Shown here: positions 7,940 through 17,077 of the stretch, piece by piece
Numbering within the stretch: the first letter of the stretch is position 1
Layout of the letters: the number at the start of each line of letters is the position of its first letter
Assembly: GCF_002161175.1 (NCBI RefSeq)
Contig: NZ_NFMA01000003.1
Span: 133,770 to 197,769, forward strand
Origin: Flavonifractor sp. An100
Lineage (GTDB): Bacteria; Bacillota; Clostridia; Oscillospirales; Oscillospiraceae
DNA length: 64,000 bases
Direction of reading: 5' to 3'
Notes under the pieces: generated by a model
What the model was told of the DNA's origin: nothing
Seen by the model: the letters and a program-made list of their open reading frames with translations, nothing else
The model's database searches: none
Program-made: the position numbers and the translations under genes

Positions 7940-9196
7940 TTATGATATATGCTCGATGTGGGCCCCCAACTGCCGCAGACAGCGGTCCAGCCCGTCATAT
8001 CCCCGGTGGATGTGCTTCAGTCCGCACACCTGGGTGGTCCCTTCCGCCCCCAGGGCGGCTACCACCAAGGCAGCTCCTCCCCGCAAGTCGGTGCTGTGGA
8101 CGCAGGCCCCGTGCAGGCCCCCCACGCCGGACACCACCGCTACCCGGCCGGCCACCTGGATGCTGGCGCCCATTCGGCGCAGCTCATCCACATGACGATA
8201 CCGGTTATCAAAGATGTTCTCCACAAACATCGTGGCTCCCTCGCCCCCCGCCAAAGCTGCCATGAGAATGGCCTGGGCATCGGTGGGAAAACCAGGATAT
8301 GGTGCGGTGCGAACCGGGGAAATCCCCTGCAAAGGCCCATGGCATGCCAAAGCCACTCCTCCCTGCCGGGTATGTATTTCACAGCCCGCCTCCTCCAGGC
8401 AGGCCAACACTGCCGATAAATGATTTGGGTCTATGCCCGTCAGCTCTACCTCTCCTCCAGCCGCTGCCGCGGCACACAGATAGGTCGCCGCCGCGATGCG
8501 GTCTCCCATGATGGTATACCGGGCCGGATAGAGGGGCCGTCCGCCCCGAATCACGATAGCAGTACTCCCGGCTCCCGACACATCTGCCCCCATCGCCCGG
8601 AGGAAATTTTGCAGGTCCACGATCTCCGGCTCCCGGGCCGCCCCCACAATGGTGGTGGTCCCTGGGCACCCGCAGGCCGCCAGCATGGCGTTCTCTGTGG
8701 CTCCCACGCTGGGCATGGATAGGCACAGCTCCCGCCCCCGCAACCGGCGTCCACCCCGGCAGCACAGGCACCCCTGGTCCTCCCGAATCTCCGCCCCCAG
8801 GGCCCGAAGGGCACCCAGGTGAAGATCAATGGGCCGGGGGCCCAGTTCACAGCCTCCCGGGTAGGACATCTCTGCCGTCCCCAGCCGGGCCAGCAGCGCG
8901 CCCAGGAAAATGACCGAAGAGCGCATCTCCCGCATCAGCCGGTCAGGAATTTCGCCCCGGCACAGACCGTTGGCATCTACCGTCACCGTGTCTCCGTCCC
9001 GGTCCACGCGGCACCCCAACAGGGACAGAATATCCAATGTGGCAGCCACATCACTCAAATCCGGACAGTTATGAATCACACTCCGTCCAGGCGCCAGCAG
9101 ACAGGCGGCTAAAATGGGCAGCACGCTGTTTTTGGCCCCTTGGACTGCCAGGCAGCCCTCCAGAGGGTGCCCACCCTCAATTTGATAACAGTTCAT
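7940..9196 (-). CDS. murA: UDP-GlcNAc 1-carboxyvinyltransferase MurA
   Basis: 418 residues. MurA transfers enolpyruvate from PEP to UDP-N-acetylglucosamine, the first committed step of peptidoglycan synthesis. The N-terminal QGAKNSVLPILAA holds the conserved Lys-Asn pair; the fosfomycin-binding cysteine is present in the loop GGCELGPRPIDLH near residue 115; the C-terminal KHIHRGYDGLD replaces the usual DRGYE/ERFE region. Compared with typical MurA it is a normal length. Its place between murG and ftsQ is a common Clostridia arrangement. A further copy elsewhere in the genome is possible, as many Firmicutes have two. Confidence 0.95.
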   Translation of the reverse strand: MNCYQIEGGHPLEGCLAVQGAKNSVLPILAACLLAPGRSVIHNCPDLSDVAATLDILSLLGCRVDRDGDTVTVDANGLCRGEIPDRLMREMRSSVIFLGALLARLGTAEMSYPGGCELGPRPIDLHLGALRALGAEIREDQGCLCCRGGRRLRGRELCLSMPSVGATENAMLAACGCPGTTTIVGAAREPEIVDLQNFLRAMGADVSGAGSTAIVIRGGRPLYPARYTIMGDRIAAATYLCAAAAAGGEVELTGIDPNHLSAVLACLEEAGCEIHTRQGGVALACHGPLQGISPVRTAPYPGFPTDAQAILMAALAGGEGATMFVENIFDNRYRHVDELRRMGASIQVAGRVAVVSGVGGLHGACVHSTDLRGGAALVVAALGAEGTTQVCGLKHIHRGYDGLDRCLRQLGAHIEHIS

Positions 9197-9276
9197 GGGA
9201 TAGCCTCCAATATCTCATTTCATTCAGGCTATCCTATGCAGACCTCATCAAACTGGTTTCAACCGCCTCAGCAATA

Positions 9277-10398
9277 TTATTTCATAATTTCCCGCAGAGT
9301 CTCATAAATCTTTTCCCCTGCGTCCGGCACCGCCATGGAGGTCAGCGCCCGAACCATGGACTCCCGCCGGTCGCGCTCCCGCAGCAGCAGACTGGCCGTC
9401 TCATACAGGGAGTCCTCCACACAGTCCGCTTCCCGCAGCAGCACCGCCGCTCCCTGGTCGGCCAGGACCCGTGCATTTTTCTCCTGGTGGTTGGCGGTGA
9501 CATTGGGGGAGGGAACCAGTACCGAGGGCTTGGCAATGGCCGTCAGCTCGGAGATGGTGGAGGCTCCTGCCCGGCACAGTACCAGATCGGCCGCCGCCAT
9601 CACCAGGGGCATATCATAGATATACTCCCGGACCTCCACTCCGTTATCGCCCAGCTTCAGGCCCCGCCGCAGCAGCTCCTCCTTCATCCAGGCGTAATCC
9701 CGGCCCGCCCCGTGAATGTGGCGGTAGGGCGATCCCTCATAGCACTCCTTGGCGATGAAATCCACCATCTTCTGGTTCATCACCTCAGCCCCCAAGGAGC
9801 CCCAGTAGGACAACAACAGCGGCCGGTCATCGTCAAAGCCCAGCTTTGCCCGGGCCTCCTGGCGGGTGTAGCGGAAGAAATCTCCCCGCACCGGAGTACC
9901 GGTCACTACCACCTTGGAGGGGTCATCGTAGTGGGAACGGCTCTCTTCAAACCCCACCATCACCCGGTCCACCACCTTGGACAGCGCCTTTGTGGTCAGG
10001 CCGGGAACTGCGTTGGACTCATGGACTGCCGTGGGAATGCCCCGATGGGCCGCCTCGTTCACCACCGGATAGGATGCATATCCTCCCGTCCCCACCACCA
10101 GATCGGGCTTAAACTCATCCAGGATGGCCCGGGCCTGCTTCTTGGACCGCTGCATATTCACCAACGTCCCCAGGTTATGGGCGATGTCCGCCGGGGCAAA
10201 GGAGCGGTGGAAGTTGGTGATGGTCACCGAACGGATCTGGTAGCCCTCCTTGGGCACCAGTTTATTCTCCATTCCCCCGTCCGCGCCCACGAACAAAACT
10301 CGACAGCCGGGATTCTTCTCCTGGAAAATATGGGCCAGCGCCACCGCAGGATTGACATGGCCGGCGGTGCCGCCGCAGGTAAACAGGACGTTCATCAA
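9277..10398 (-). CDS. murG: Lipid II synthase MurG
   Basis: 373 residues, two Rossmann-like domains of glycosyltransferase family 28. The N-terminal GGTAGHVNPAVALA loop binds the lipid pyrophosphate, and the C-terminal LVLCRAGASTISELTAIAKPSVLVPSP region binds UDP-GlcNAc. It adds GlcNAc to lipid I at the inner face of the membrane. It starts 14 bases after the ftsW stop codon and is part of the same transcript. Confidence 0.97.
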   Translation of the reverse strand: MMNVLFTCGGTAGHVNPAVALAHIFQEKNPGCRVLFVGADGGMENKLVPKEGYQIRSVTITNFHRSFAPADIAHNLGTLVNMQRSKKQARAILDEFKPDLVVGTGGYASYPVVNEAAHRGIPTAVHESNAVPGLTTKALSKVVDRVMVGFEESRSHYDDPSKVVVTGTPVRGDFFRYTRQEARAKLGFDDDRPLLLSYWGSLGAEVMNQKMVDFIAKECYEGSPYRHIHGAGRDYAWMKEELLRRGLKLGDNGVEVREYIYDMPLVMAAADLVLCRAGASTISELTAIAKPSVLVPSPNVTANHQEKNARVLADQGAAVLLREADCVEDSLYETASLLLRERDRRESMVRALTSMAVPDAGEKIYETLREIMK

Positions 10399-10412
10399 AT
10401 CACCTCATGGCG

Positions 10413-11636
10413 TTAATCTTTCTTCGGTGCGGGTATCTGCCTGGATATACTCAAAATAATCCCCATTTCCGCCATATGGATCACCAAGGCGGTGCCGCCG
10501 TAGCTGAAAAACGGCAGGGAAATACCGGTGTTGGGAATCAGGTTGGTGACCACTCCGATATTCAAAAATACCTGGGCGGCCAGCAAGGTTATGATGCCCA
10601 CAATGGTCAGGGTTCCAAACTTATCTCTGGCATGAAGGGCCAGCCAGTAGCCCCGAAGGATGAGGAGGGCAAACAGGATGAGCACAATGGCTCCCCCGAT
10701 AAACCCCAGTTCCTCCACAACAATGGGAAACACGAAGTCGTTTTCCGGCTCCGGGATGTACAAAAATTTCTGCCGGCTCTTTCCTAGTCCCAGCCCCAGC
10801 AATCCTCCCGACCCGATGGCCAGCAGGGACTGGATGGTCTGGTACCCCAAGCCTCTGGGATCCTCCCAGGGGTTCAGCCAGAGCTTAATGCGGTTGGTCA
10901 TGTAGTCGGTGGCCGCGATGATCAGGGTCAGACCCAGCACCGCCAAACCGCCCGTGCCGATAAACCACCACAAATTGATTCCGGCGGCAAACAGCACCGC
11001 TGCCGCACCCACCATGATCAGAATGGTACCGGACATATGGGGCTCCAGAACCACCAGCAGCAGCACCGTTCCCAACACAGCACCATAGGGCACCAGCTCC
11101 AGAAAGCCGATATGCTCCAGGCGGTTCAGGGTACGTCCGGTGAGTGTACGGTTGGTAAACTTTCTCTTTTTTTCCGTCTCCCGCTTGGATAGTCGGGCGG
11201 CGAAGAAAATAATGACGGTGATCTTTGCAATCTCCGAGGGCTGATAGGTGGGGCCGGCAAATACAAGCATTTTCAGCCACCGCTGGGCCCCGTTGATGGT
11301 GACGCCCAAAGGTGTCAGCACCAGAACCAGGAGAAAGATGGAGCCCGCCAGCATGGGAATAGACAGGATGCGGAAGGTCTGGTAATTGATTTTGGAGATC
11401 AGATACATGATCACCAGGCCCACACCGGCAAACATGGCCTGGCGGCGAATGTAGTAAAGGGGATTATTTTGCACACTGGCACTGGAATCGTAGTAGGCGG
11501 AGGCGTAGGAGGCGGAAAAGACCATGATCAGCCCGATGCCCACCAGCATGAGGGTCAGCATCAGGAAGGGCAGATCCATGGGGCCCCGGGCCAGCTGTTC
11601 CTCCATCGTGAGGTCGCGTTTTGGTTTTCTGGCCAT
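10413..11636 (-). CDS. ftsW: SEDS-family glycosyltransferase FtsW/SpoVE
   Basis: 407 residues with about ten membrane segments. SEDS signatures include QPSEIAKI and the late KSRQKFLYIPEPENDFVFPIVVEELGFIG with the TGISLPFFSYGG motif. SEDS proteins polymerise glycan strands from lipid II in partnership with a class B PBP; the cluster carries one such PBP. Its position between mraY and murG is that of ftsW or spoVE. Firmicutes use both, and sequence alone does not separate the vegetative from the sporulation version. Confidence 0.93.
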   Translation of the reverse strand: MARKPKRDLTMEEQLARGPMDLPFLMLTLMLVGIGLIMVFSASYASAYYDSSASVQNNPLYYIRRQAMFAGVGLVIMYLISKINYQTFRILSIPMLAGSIFLLVLVLTPLGVTINGAQRWLKMLVFAGPTYQPSEIAKITVIIFFAARLSKRETEKKRKFTNRTLTGRTLNRLEHIGFLELVPYGAVLGTVLLLVVLEPHMSGTILIMVGAAAVLFAAGINLWWFIGTGGLAVLGLTLIIAATDYMTNRIKLWLNPWEDPRGLGYQTIQSLLAIGSGGLLGLGLGKSRQKFLYIPEPENDFVFPIVVEELGFIGGAIVLILFALLILRGYWLALHARDKFGTLTIVGIITLLAAQVFLNIGVVTNLIPNTGISLPFFSYGGTALVIHMAEMGIILSISRQIPAPKKD

Positions 11637-11667
11637 GGATCTACCTCCTTGCCGGTTTCCAAACTCA

Positions 11668-12654
11668 TTACATGGGGTAGCGGTTCATCACCCCAATAAA
11701 CGCAAGAACACACAGGACCAACGTAGCGCCGGAGAACACGCAGAACAGCTTGGTCTCGCTCCAGCCACCCAGCTCCAGATGGTGATGGAGGGGGGCCATA
11801 CGGAAAAAGCGCTTGCCGTGGGTCTTCTTAAAGTAGGCCACCTGGATGATGTCGGAGAGCACCTCCACCACATACACCAGGCCCACAATGGGGATGACCA
11901 GGGGAATATCCAGCGCAAAGGCCAGACCGCACACCATTCCTCCCAGGAACAGGGAGCCTGTATCCCCCATGAACACCTTGGCGGGATGGAAGTTATAAAT
12001 GAGGAAGGCAGACAAACCGCCCGCCAAAGCGGCGGCTACCACAGCCACATCTGTTTTCCCATACCAGGCGGCCACCGCCACATAGAACAGGGACACGGGG
12101 ATGGTAACCCCGGTGGCCAGGCCGTCAATGCCATCGGTGAGGTTGACGGCATTGACGGTGCCCACCATAACAAATGCCGCAAACACCATGTACACCACCC
12201 AAGGCAGGATCAGTGTACCGTTAAAGAACGGAATGTACAGATTGGAGGTCAAATAACCCTCATAGCGCAGCAGGGCGGTAAAGGCGATGGCCGCCGCCAG
12301 CTGCAGCAAAAACTTCTGGGGAGCGGTCAGCCCCTCGTTGGCATGGTGACGCAGCTTTTGAAAGTCATCAATAAACCCGATGATGCCAAACACCAGAGCA
12401 AACAGGAACACATAGATATGGTTCCAGTTCCCCCAGGACAGCTCCTGCCAGCCAGCCGCCACAATGGCCACGGCTACGGCCAAAATGAACATCAGGCCCC
12501 CCATGGTGGGCGTGCCCTGCTTGGACATGTGCCAGGTCGGTCCGTCCTCCCGGATGGACTGCCCTGCCTTCAGCCGGCGGAGCACAGGGATCAGAATCTG
12601 TCCGGCAATGGCCGCGACACCAAAGGCCACAATAAAGCTGAGGATGTATGTCAT
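11668..12654 (-). CDS. mraY: Lipid I synthase MraY
   Basis: 328 residues, ten membrane segments. The catalytic and Mg-binding parts are visible: the aspartate-rich IDDFQKL, NAVNLTDGIDGLATG, FMGDTGSLFLGG and the substrate loop MAPLHHHLE. It moves phospho-MurNAc-pentapeptide onto undecaprenyl phosphate. It is preceded by murE with a 46-base gap. The murF gene that normally stands just before mraY is absent here. Confidence 0.97.
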   Translation of the reverse strand: MTYILSFIVAFGVAAIAGQILIPVLRRLKAGQSIREDGPTWHMSKQGTPTMGGLMFILAVAVAIVAAGWQELSWGNWNHIYVFLFALVFGIIGFIDDFQKLRHHANEGLTAPQKFLLQLAAAIAFTALLRYEGYLTSNLYIPFFNGTLILPWVVYMVFAAFVMVGTVNAVNLTDGIDGLATGVTIPVSLFYVAVAAWYGKTDVAVVAAALAGGLSAFLIYNFHPAKVFMGDTGSLFLGGMVCGLAFALDIPLVIPIVGLVYVVEVLSDIIQVAYFKKTHGKRFFRMAPLHHHLELGGWSETKLFCVFSGATLVLCVLAFIGVMNRYPM

Positions 12655-12700
12655 ATCGGAAACCTCCAGGTTTTCTTTCTCTTGGGTAAGGAACAGGTTA

Positions 12701-14185
12701 TTATACTACACCGACCGGAATATTTCCAGTCCTTTCTTGTCGCTCCCGGCTCCGGAACCACTGGTCCACAACCTCCCGCTCGTCCAGGGGATAACACACC
12801 CCCTGGATCTCCTGGTAGGTCTCATGTCCCTTTCCCGCCAGGACGATCACATCCCCCGGCTGGCCCTGTTCCAGAGCCCAGCCAATGGCTGCCCGGCGGT
12901 CCGGCTCCACATGGACCGGCATTTCTGGCTCCATCCCTTTTAAAATATCCGCTATGATGGCCTCCGGGTCCTCGGTACGGGGGTTGTCGGAGGTGACCAC
13001 CACCACATCAGCCAGTTCCTGAGCGATGCTGCCCATAATGGGACGCTTGGTCTTATCCCGGTCTCCCCCACAGCCAAACAGGCAGATCAGCCGCCCAGCT
13101 GTAAAATCCCGGGCAGTCATTAAGATATTTTCCAAGGCATTGGGGCTGTGGGCGTAGTCAATGATCACTGTATAGGCCCGGGGAACCGGGACCACCTCCA
13201 CCCTGCCCTTCACTCCGTGGACACAGCGCAGAGAGGCTGCCATATCTCCCAGATCCAGCCCCAGGCACAGCCCTGCCGACAGAGCTGCCAGCGCATTATA
13301 GATGGAGAACCCTCCGGGGATGGGCAGGTGCACCCGGGTAATATGCCCCAGCGTCACCGCCTCAAACTCCACATGGCTGGGAAACAGGCGAATATTTCGA
13401 GCGGTCAAATCCGCCTGCGCCCGGTTCTCCGAATAGGTGAACACCGGACACCCTACCCGCTCCCGATACCACCGGCCAGCCTCATCATCCAAATTCAAAA
13501 TGGCCTGCCGGCACTGGTCAAAGAGGATTCCCTTGGCTTGGCGGTACTCCTCCATGGTTTTATGGTAGTCCAGGTGATCCTGGGTCAGATTGGTAAAAAT
13601 TCCGATCTGAAACGTCAGCCCCGCTGTGCGGTGCTGAACCAAAGCGTGGGAGGAGGCCTCCATCACCACATGGCTGCAACCCTCGTCCGCCATATGCCGC
13701 AGCAACTGCTGCAGCTCATAGCTCTCCGGCGTTGTCCGGTGGGCCGGCAATTCCTCCCGTCCTACCATGTTTCGGTTGGTTCCAATCAGCCCCACCTTTG
13801 CACCCAAGGTGCTTTCCAGCATCTCCTTGATGAGGTTTGTGGTGGTGGTCTTTCCGTTGGTTCCGGTGACGGCAAGCAAGGTCATACCATCTCCCGGATG
13901 GCCAAACCAATGGCAGGACACCAGCGCCAAGGCCAGGCGTGTATCTCGTGTCACCAGATATGGGCCGGGCTGGGCAGGCGGGACCTGGCACAGCACCGCC
14001 GCCGCCCCCCGCTCCAGCGCTTGGGCGATATAGCGGTGGCCATCGGTCTTGTCGCCGGGCAGGGCCACAAACAACGCACCGGGCTCCAAGGTCCGGCTGT
14101 CATAGGATATGGAAGAAATTTCCATATCCAGGTTAGGTGTCTCCCCCATGAGGGGGACGCCGTCCAAAAGGCTGCGTAATTTCAT
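12701..14185 (-). CDS. murE: UDP-MurNAc-tripeptide synthetase MurE
   Basis: 494 residues from the ATG at 14185, which has GGGGTGA six bases upstream. It is a Mur ligase with the ATP loop TGTNGKTTTTN (about 110-120), the carbamylated-lysine region and the C-terminal DNPRTEDP motif. In this family DNPR marks meso-diaminopimelate as the substrate, so the peptidoglycan should be of the meso-DAP type, in keeping with the lysA-like gene in the window. It is separated from the upstream PBP gene by the structured repeat at 14222-14510. Confidence 0.96.
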   Translation of the reverse strand: MKLRSLLDGVPLMGETPNLDMEISSISYDSRTLEPGALFVALPGDKTDGHRYIAQALERGAAAVLCQVPPAQPGPYLVTRDTRLALALVSCHWFGHPGDGMTLLAVTGTNGKTTTTNLIKEMLESTLGAKVGLIGTNRNMVGREELPAHRTTPESYELQQLLRHMADEGCSHVVMEASSHALVQHRTAGLTFQIGIFTNLTQDHLDYHKTMEEYRQAKGILFDQCRQAILNLDDEAGRWYRERVGCPVFTYSENRAQADLTARNIRLFPSHVEFEAVTLGHITRVHLPIPGGFSIYNALAALSAGLCLGLDLGDMAASLRCVHGVKGRVEVVPVPRAYTVIIDYAHSPNALENILMTARDFTAGRLICLFGCGGDRDKTKRPIMGSIAQELADVVVVTSDNPRTEDPEAIIADILKGMEPEMPVHVEPDRRAAIGWALEQGQPGDVIVLAGKGHETYQEIQGVCYPLDEREVVDQWFRSRERQERTGNIPVGVV

Positions 14186-14221
14186 GGTGTCACCCCTCAT
14201 GGGTGAGTTTCATTCTATCTA

Positions 14222-14510
14222 AGAAGCGCGAAGGCGTTGCGAACAGCGAGCCTGGACCGAAGCGAGGGATACAAACCAAGCGGCCCACAGGGCAGCTGTT
14301 TGTGTCCCGAGTCGGAGGGAAGGCGAGCGTTGTGAGCAGCCGCAGCGTGACAACGAGAAGCGCGAAGGATAGACGCGCAGGGGAGCTTGGAGTGAAGCGA
14401 GAAGGGTAAACCAAGGAGGGCTGAAAGCCCGGATGTTTGCCCTTCGAGTCGCAGCGAAAGCGACCCGGCCGCGCGTCCAATCCGCAGCGTGACAACAAGA
14501 AGCGCAAAGG
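14222..14510. repeat. Tandem structured intergenic repeat, two full units plus a third boundary
   Basis: The 343-base gap between murE and the PBP gene is filled with a tandem imperfect repeat. AGAAGCGCRAAGG recurs at 14222, 14356 and 14498 (periods 134 and 142), and CCGCAGCGTGACAAC at 14340 and 14482. Each full unit has GAAGCGA, an 11-bp stem, an inner GC hairpin, the stem's other arm ending after GTTT, and GAGTCG. Unit 1 arms are 14266-14276 and 14298-14308, with the inner stem 14283-14293; unit 2 arms are 14401-14411 and 14435-14445, with the inner stem 14418-14430. The arms differ in sequence between units yet still pair. Open frames across it on both strands look like shadows. Function is unknown. 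Confidence 0.8.
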
Positions 14511-14528
14511 CGTGGGGCTCAGCTCCCA

Positions 14529-16973
14529 TTATCCGGTATTCACCGCTCCGTCTTCAATGACGTTGGAGAACTGCACATCAACCACAGTACCAATTGCGGC
14601 CACAGATCCCGCCTCAATTTCCTGGCCGGAGGCGGTAGTGGTGTTTCCGTAGTAGGTGGACACGCCGGAGGCCCGCATGAAGAACCCGGCCTCCTCCAGC
14701 TTTTTCTTAGCTGACTCGTAGCTCAGGCCCACCACATTGGGCACTTCTCCGCTCTCCTCGGGAGCGGAGTCACCCAGATAAAGAATCACCGTAGAACCGC
14801 CGGGCACCGCAGAGCTGGCCGCAGGCACCTGGCCGGTTACCGCCTCGCCCTCGCCCACCGTACGGTACTTCAGGTTTTTCTTCTCCAGGGCCGATGCAGC
14901 ATCCTTGACCGCCATGCCGGTGACCTGGGGCGTGAGTACATCCACTGTGGCCGCTTCCGCCTCGGTGTACTGCTTCTCCACCCCCATATAGTCCAGGATC
15001 TGGGCAATCAGGGGACCGGCCTTGGGGGCCGCCATATTACCGCCGCTGATGTAGACGCCGGTGGTACACACCTTGGGGTTGGTGGCACTCTCCTGAGGCT
15101 TATCAAAGGCGAGCAGCACAATGACCTGAGGGTCGTCGGCTGGAGCGAAGCCCATAAAGGAGACAATGGTACGCCCCTCTTCCTGGGTTTCGGAAGATCC
15201 GGTCTTGCCGCCGATGCGGTAACCGGCTACATAAGCATTGTTACCAGTTCCCTCAGAGACCACGCTCTCCAGAATGGCGGTGGCACGCTGGCTGGTCTGC
15301 TGACTGACCACCTGGCGCACAATGGTGGGCTCCGTATTTTGAATGACTGTCCCATCCTTTGTGCTTACCGACTGCACCACATAGGGCTGCACCAGCTTTC
15401 CTCCGTTGATAACCGCAGAGAAAGCGGTAATCATCTGCAGAGGGGTGACCTCAAAGCGCTGGCCAAAGGAGGCCACGGCCAGGTCCACGTTGGTCATATT
15501 CTCGCCCCAGTTAGCGCCCTGTAGGCTGGCCTCACCGGGGAGATCAATACCGGTATTTTCCGTCATTCCGAAGGCCTCGAAGTATTTGTAGAAAGTCTCC
15601 ACTCCCAGGCGCTGGCCGATCTGAATAAAGGCCGGGTTACAGGAGTGCTGCACCGCCTCGGCCAGGGTCTGGACCCCATGGCCAGGGGCCGTCTTAGAAC
15701 AATTGATGGGCTTGGAGTAGCCCGGCACCCGGACGGAGCCAGTACAGGTGAAGGTATCGCTCTCGGTGACCAGCCCCTCCTCCAGAGCTGCGGCCAGCAC
15801 CACCGCTTTGAAGGTGGAGCCCGGTTCGTAGCGGGAGTCAAGGGCCTTGCTGCGCCACTGGGCATTGACCGCATTGTAATAGGCCTGGGTCTGGGCCTTT
15901 TCCATCAATTCCGCGTCGGTGAGATTCTCCTTGTTGTCCTTCTTGAGCTGCTGGTAGATGGCCTGGGTATCCTCGTCCATCCCCTCCAGGAGCAATTCAT
16001 TGATCACCGTGGAGTAGTTATTGGGATCAAAGTCCGGAGAACTGGCAATGGCCAAAATCGCTCCGGTGTTGGGGTCCATCGCAATGCCAAAGGCCCCGTT
16101 TTGTACGTCGTAATCCCGGATGCCCTCCTCCAGTGTTTTTTCCACATAGGACTGGATGGTGGCATCAATGGTCAGGGTCAAATCGTAGCCGTCAATGGCA
16201 TCGATGAACTCGGAGTAGCTGTTATACATCTGGGTGCCCGCCCCGGTCTTGGTGGTGACCACCCGGCCAGCGGTCCCTTCCAGCACATCGTTATACGCCG
16301 CCTCAATTCCGTATGCGCCACCCTCGGCGTTGACAAAGCCCAGAGCCTGGGCCGCCAGGCTGGAATAGGGGTAGTAGCGCTTGGTTCCGGACACCAGGTA
16401 GAGGTAGTGGGAGGTCTTGTTTTCTACGATGTAGTTGCGGATCGCCTCAGCGTCCTCCTCCTCAATTTTCGTTTTGATCTCCTTATAGGCATAGTCTACA
16501 TCCCGCACCTGCTTCTCCAGACGCTCTTCATCCAGGTCGGGAATCAGGGCCATCAGATCCCGGATCAGCTTATCCTGCTCCGCTTCAATGGCCGCCTGGC
16601 GGGCCTGGGTGTTGGTAGTGCCATCCTCATTTTTATAGTCCTTTTCCGGCACCTTGTCTTGCACCAGGTCCCGTGGAGACAGAATCAGGCTGTATACTGT
16701 AGCCGACATGGCCAGCACATTTCCATTCCGGTCATAGATATCTCCCCGGGAGGCCGAAACAGACAGGTCCAGGGTCTGCTGCTGGGTGGCCTTTTGCTGA
16801 TATTCATCGTGGTGGACAATGGCGATATCCCACAGCTTCCAAAACAGCGGAACAAAGAGCATGATCCCGCAGATCAGCATGAGGCTGACGGTACGGCGAA
16901 AAATCACTCGTTTTGACCGGCTGCTTCGGGCCTGCATATTTGGTTCCCGCTCCCGTTCCTGTCGTTGCCGCAT
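14529..16973 (-). CDS. Class B penicillin-binding protein with PASTA domains (SpoVD/FtsI type)
   Basis: 814 residues from the ATG at 16973 (AGGAGG six bases upstream). A charged cytoplasmic start is followed by a membrane anchor (about 28-47), the PBP dimerisation domain, and a transpeptidase domain with all three catalytic motifs: S-T-F-K in YEPGSTFKAV, S-C-N in QHSCNPAF and KTG in GGKTGSSE. Two PASTA repeats close the protein (TPQVTGMAVKDAAS... and VPNVVGLSYESAKKK...). It cross-links septal or cortex peptidoglycan with FtsW. The place after the ftsL-like gene suits either FtsI/PBP2B or SpoVD; PASTA domains occur in both, so I leave the symbol open. Confidence 0.94.
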   Translation of the reverse strand: MRQRQEREREPNMQARSSRSKRVIFRRTVSLMLICGIMLFVPLFWKLWDIAIVHHDEYQQKATQQQTLDLSVSASRGDIYDRNGNVLAMSATVYSLILSPRDLVQDKVPEKDYKNEDGTTNTQARQAAIEAEQDKLIRDLMALIPDLDEERLEKQVRDVDYAYKEIKTKIEEEDAEAIRNYIVENKTSHYLYLVSGTKRYYPYSSLAAQALGFVNAEGGAYGIEAAYNDVLEGTAGRVVTTKTGAGTQMYNSYSEFIDAIDGYDLTLTIDATIQSYVEKTLEEGIRDYDVQNGAFGIAMDPNTGAILAIASSPDFDPNNYSTVINELLLEGMDEDTQAIYQQLKKDNKENLTDAELMEKAQTQAYYNAVNAQWRSKALDSRYEPGSTFKAVVLAAALEEGLVTESDTFTCTGSVRVPGYSKPINCSKTAPGHGVQTLAEAVQHSCNPAFIQIGQRLGVETFYKYFEAFGMTENTGIDLPGEASLQGANWGENMTNVDLAVASFGQRFEVTPLQMITAFSAVINGGKLVQPYVVQSVSTKDGTVIQNTEPTIVRQVVSQQTSQRATAILESVVSEGTGNNAYVAGYRIGGKTGSSETQEEGRTIVSFMGFAPADDPQVIVLLAFDKPQESATNPKVCTTGVYISGGNMAAPKAGPLIAQILDYMGVEKQYTEAEAATVDVLTPQVTGMAVKDAASALEKKNLKYRTVGEGEAVTGQVPAASSAVPGGSTVILYLGDSAPEESGEVPNVVGLSYESAKKKLEEAGFFMRASGVSTYYGNTTTASGQEIEAGSVAAIGTVVDVQFSNVIEDGAVNTG

Positions 16974-16995
16974 AGGTTCCTCCTCTTGGCGGTAG

Positions 16996-17028
16996 AAGGG
17001 CGCAAGAAATTCTCTTTCTTGCGCCCTT
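16996..17028 (-). other. Intercistronic hairpin without a T-run before the PBP gene
   Basis: A 14-bp perfect stem (AAGGGCGCAAGAAA at 16996-17009 with its complement at 17015-17028) lies between the ftsL-like stop and the PBP ribosome site. On the minus strand it is followed by CTACCGCC and not by T, so it is not an intrinsic terminator. An RNA-stability or processing role is a guess. Confidence 0.6.
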
Positions 17029-17077
17029 TGTCCTGTCGTGGATTTCAATGTCTCATCGTTTTTACTATATGGTCCGC

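Noticed and set aside
14190-14529. Minus-strand frames of about 104 codons in the murE-PBP gap
   Set aside because: They run through the structured repeat, share its period, lack ribosome sites and look like products of the repeat rather than a protein.
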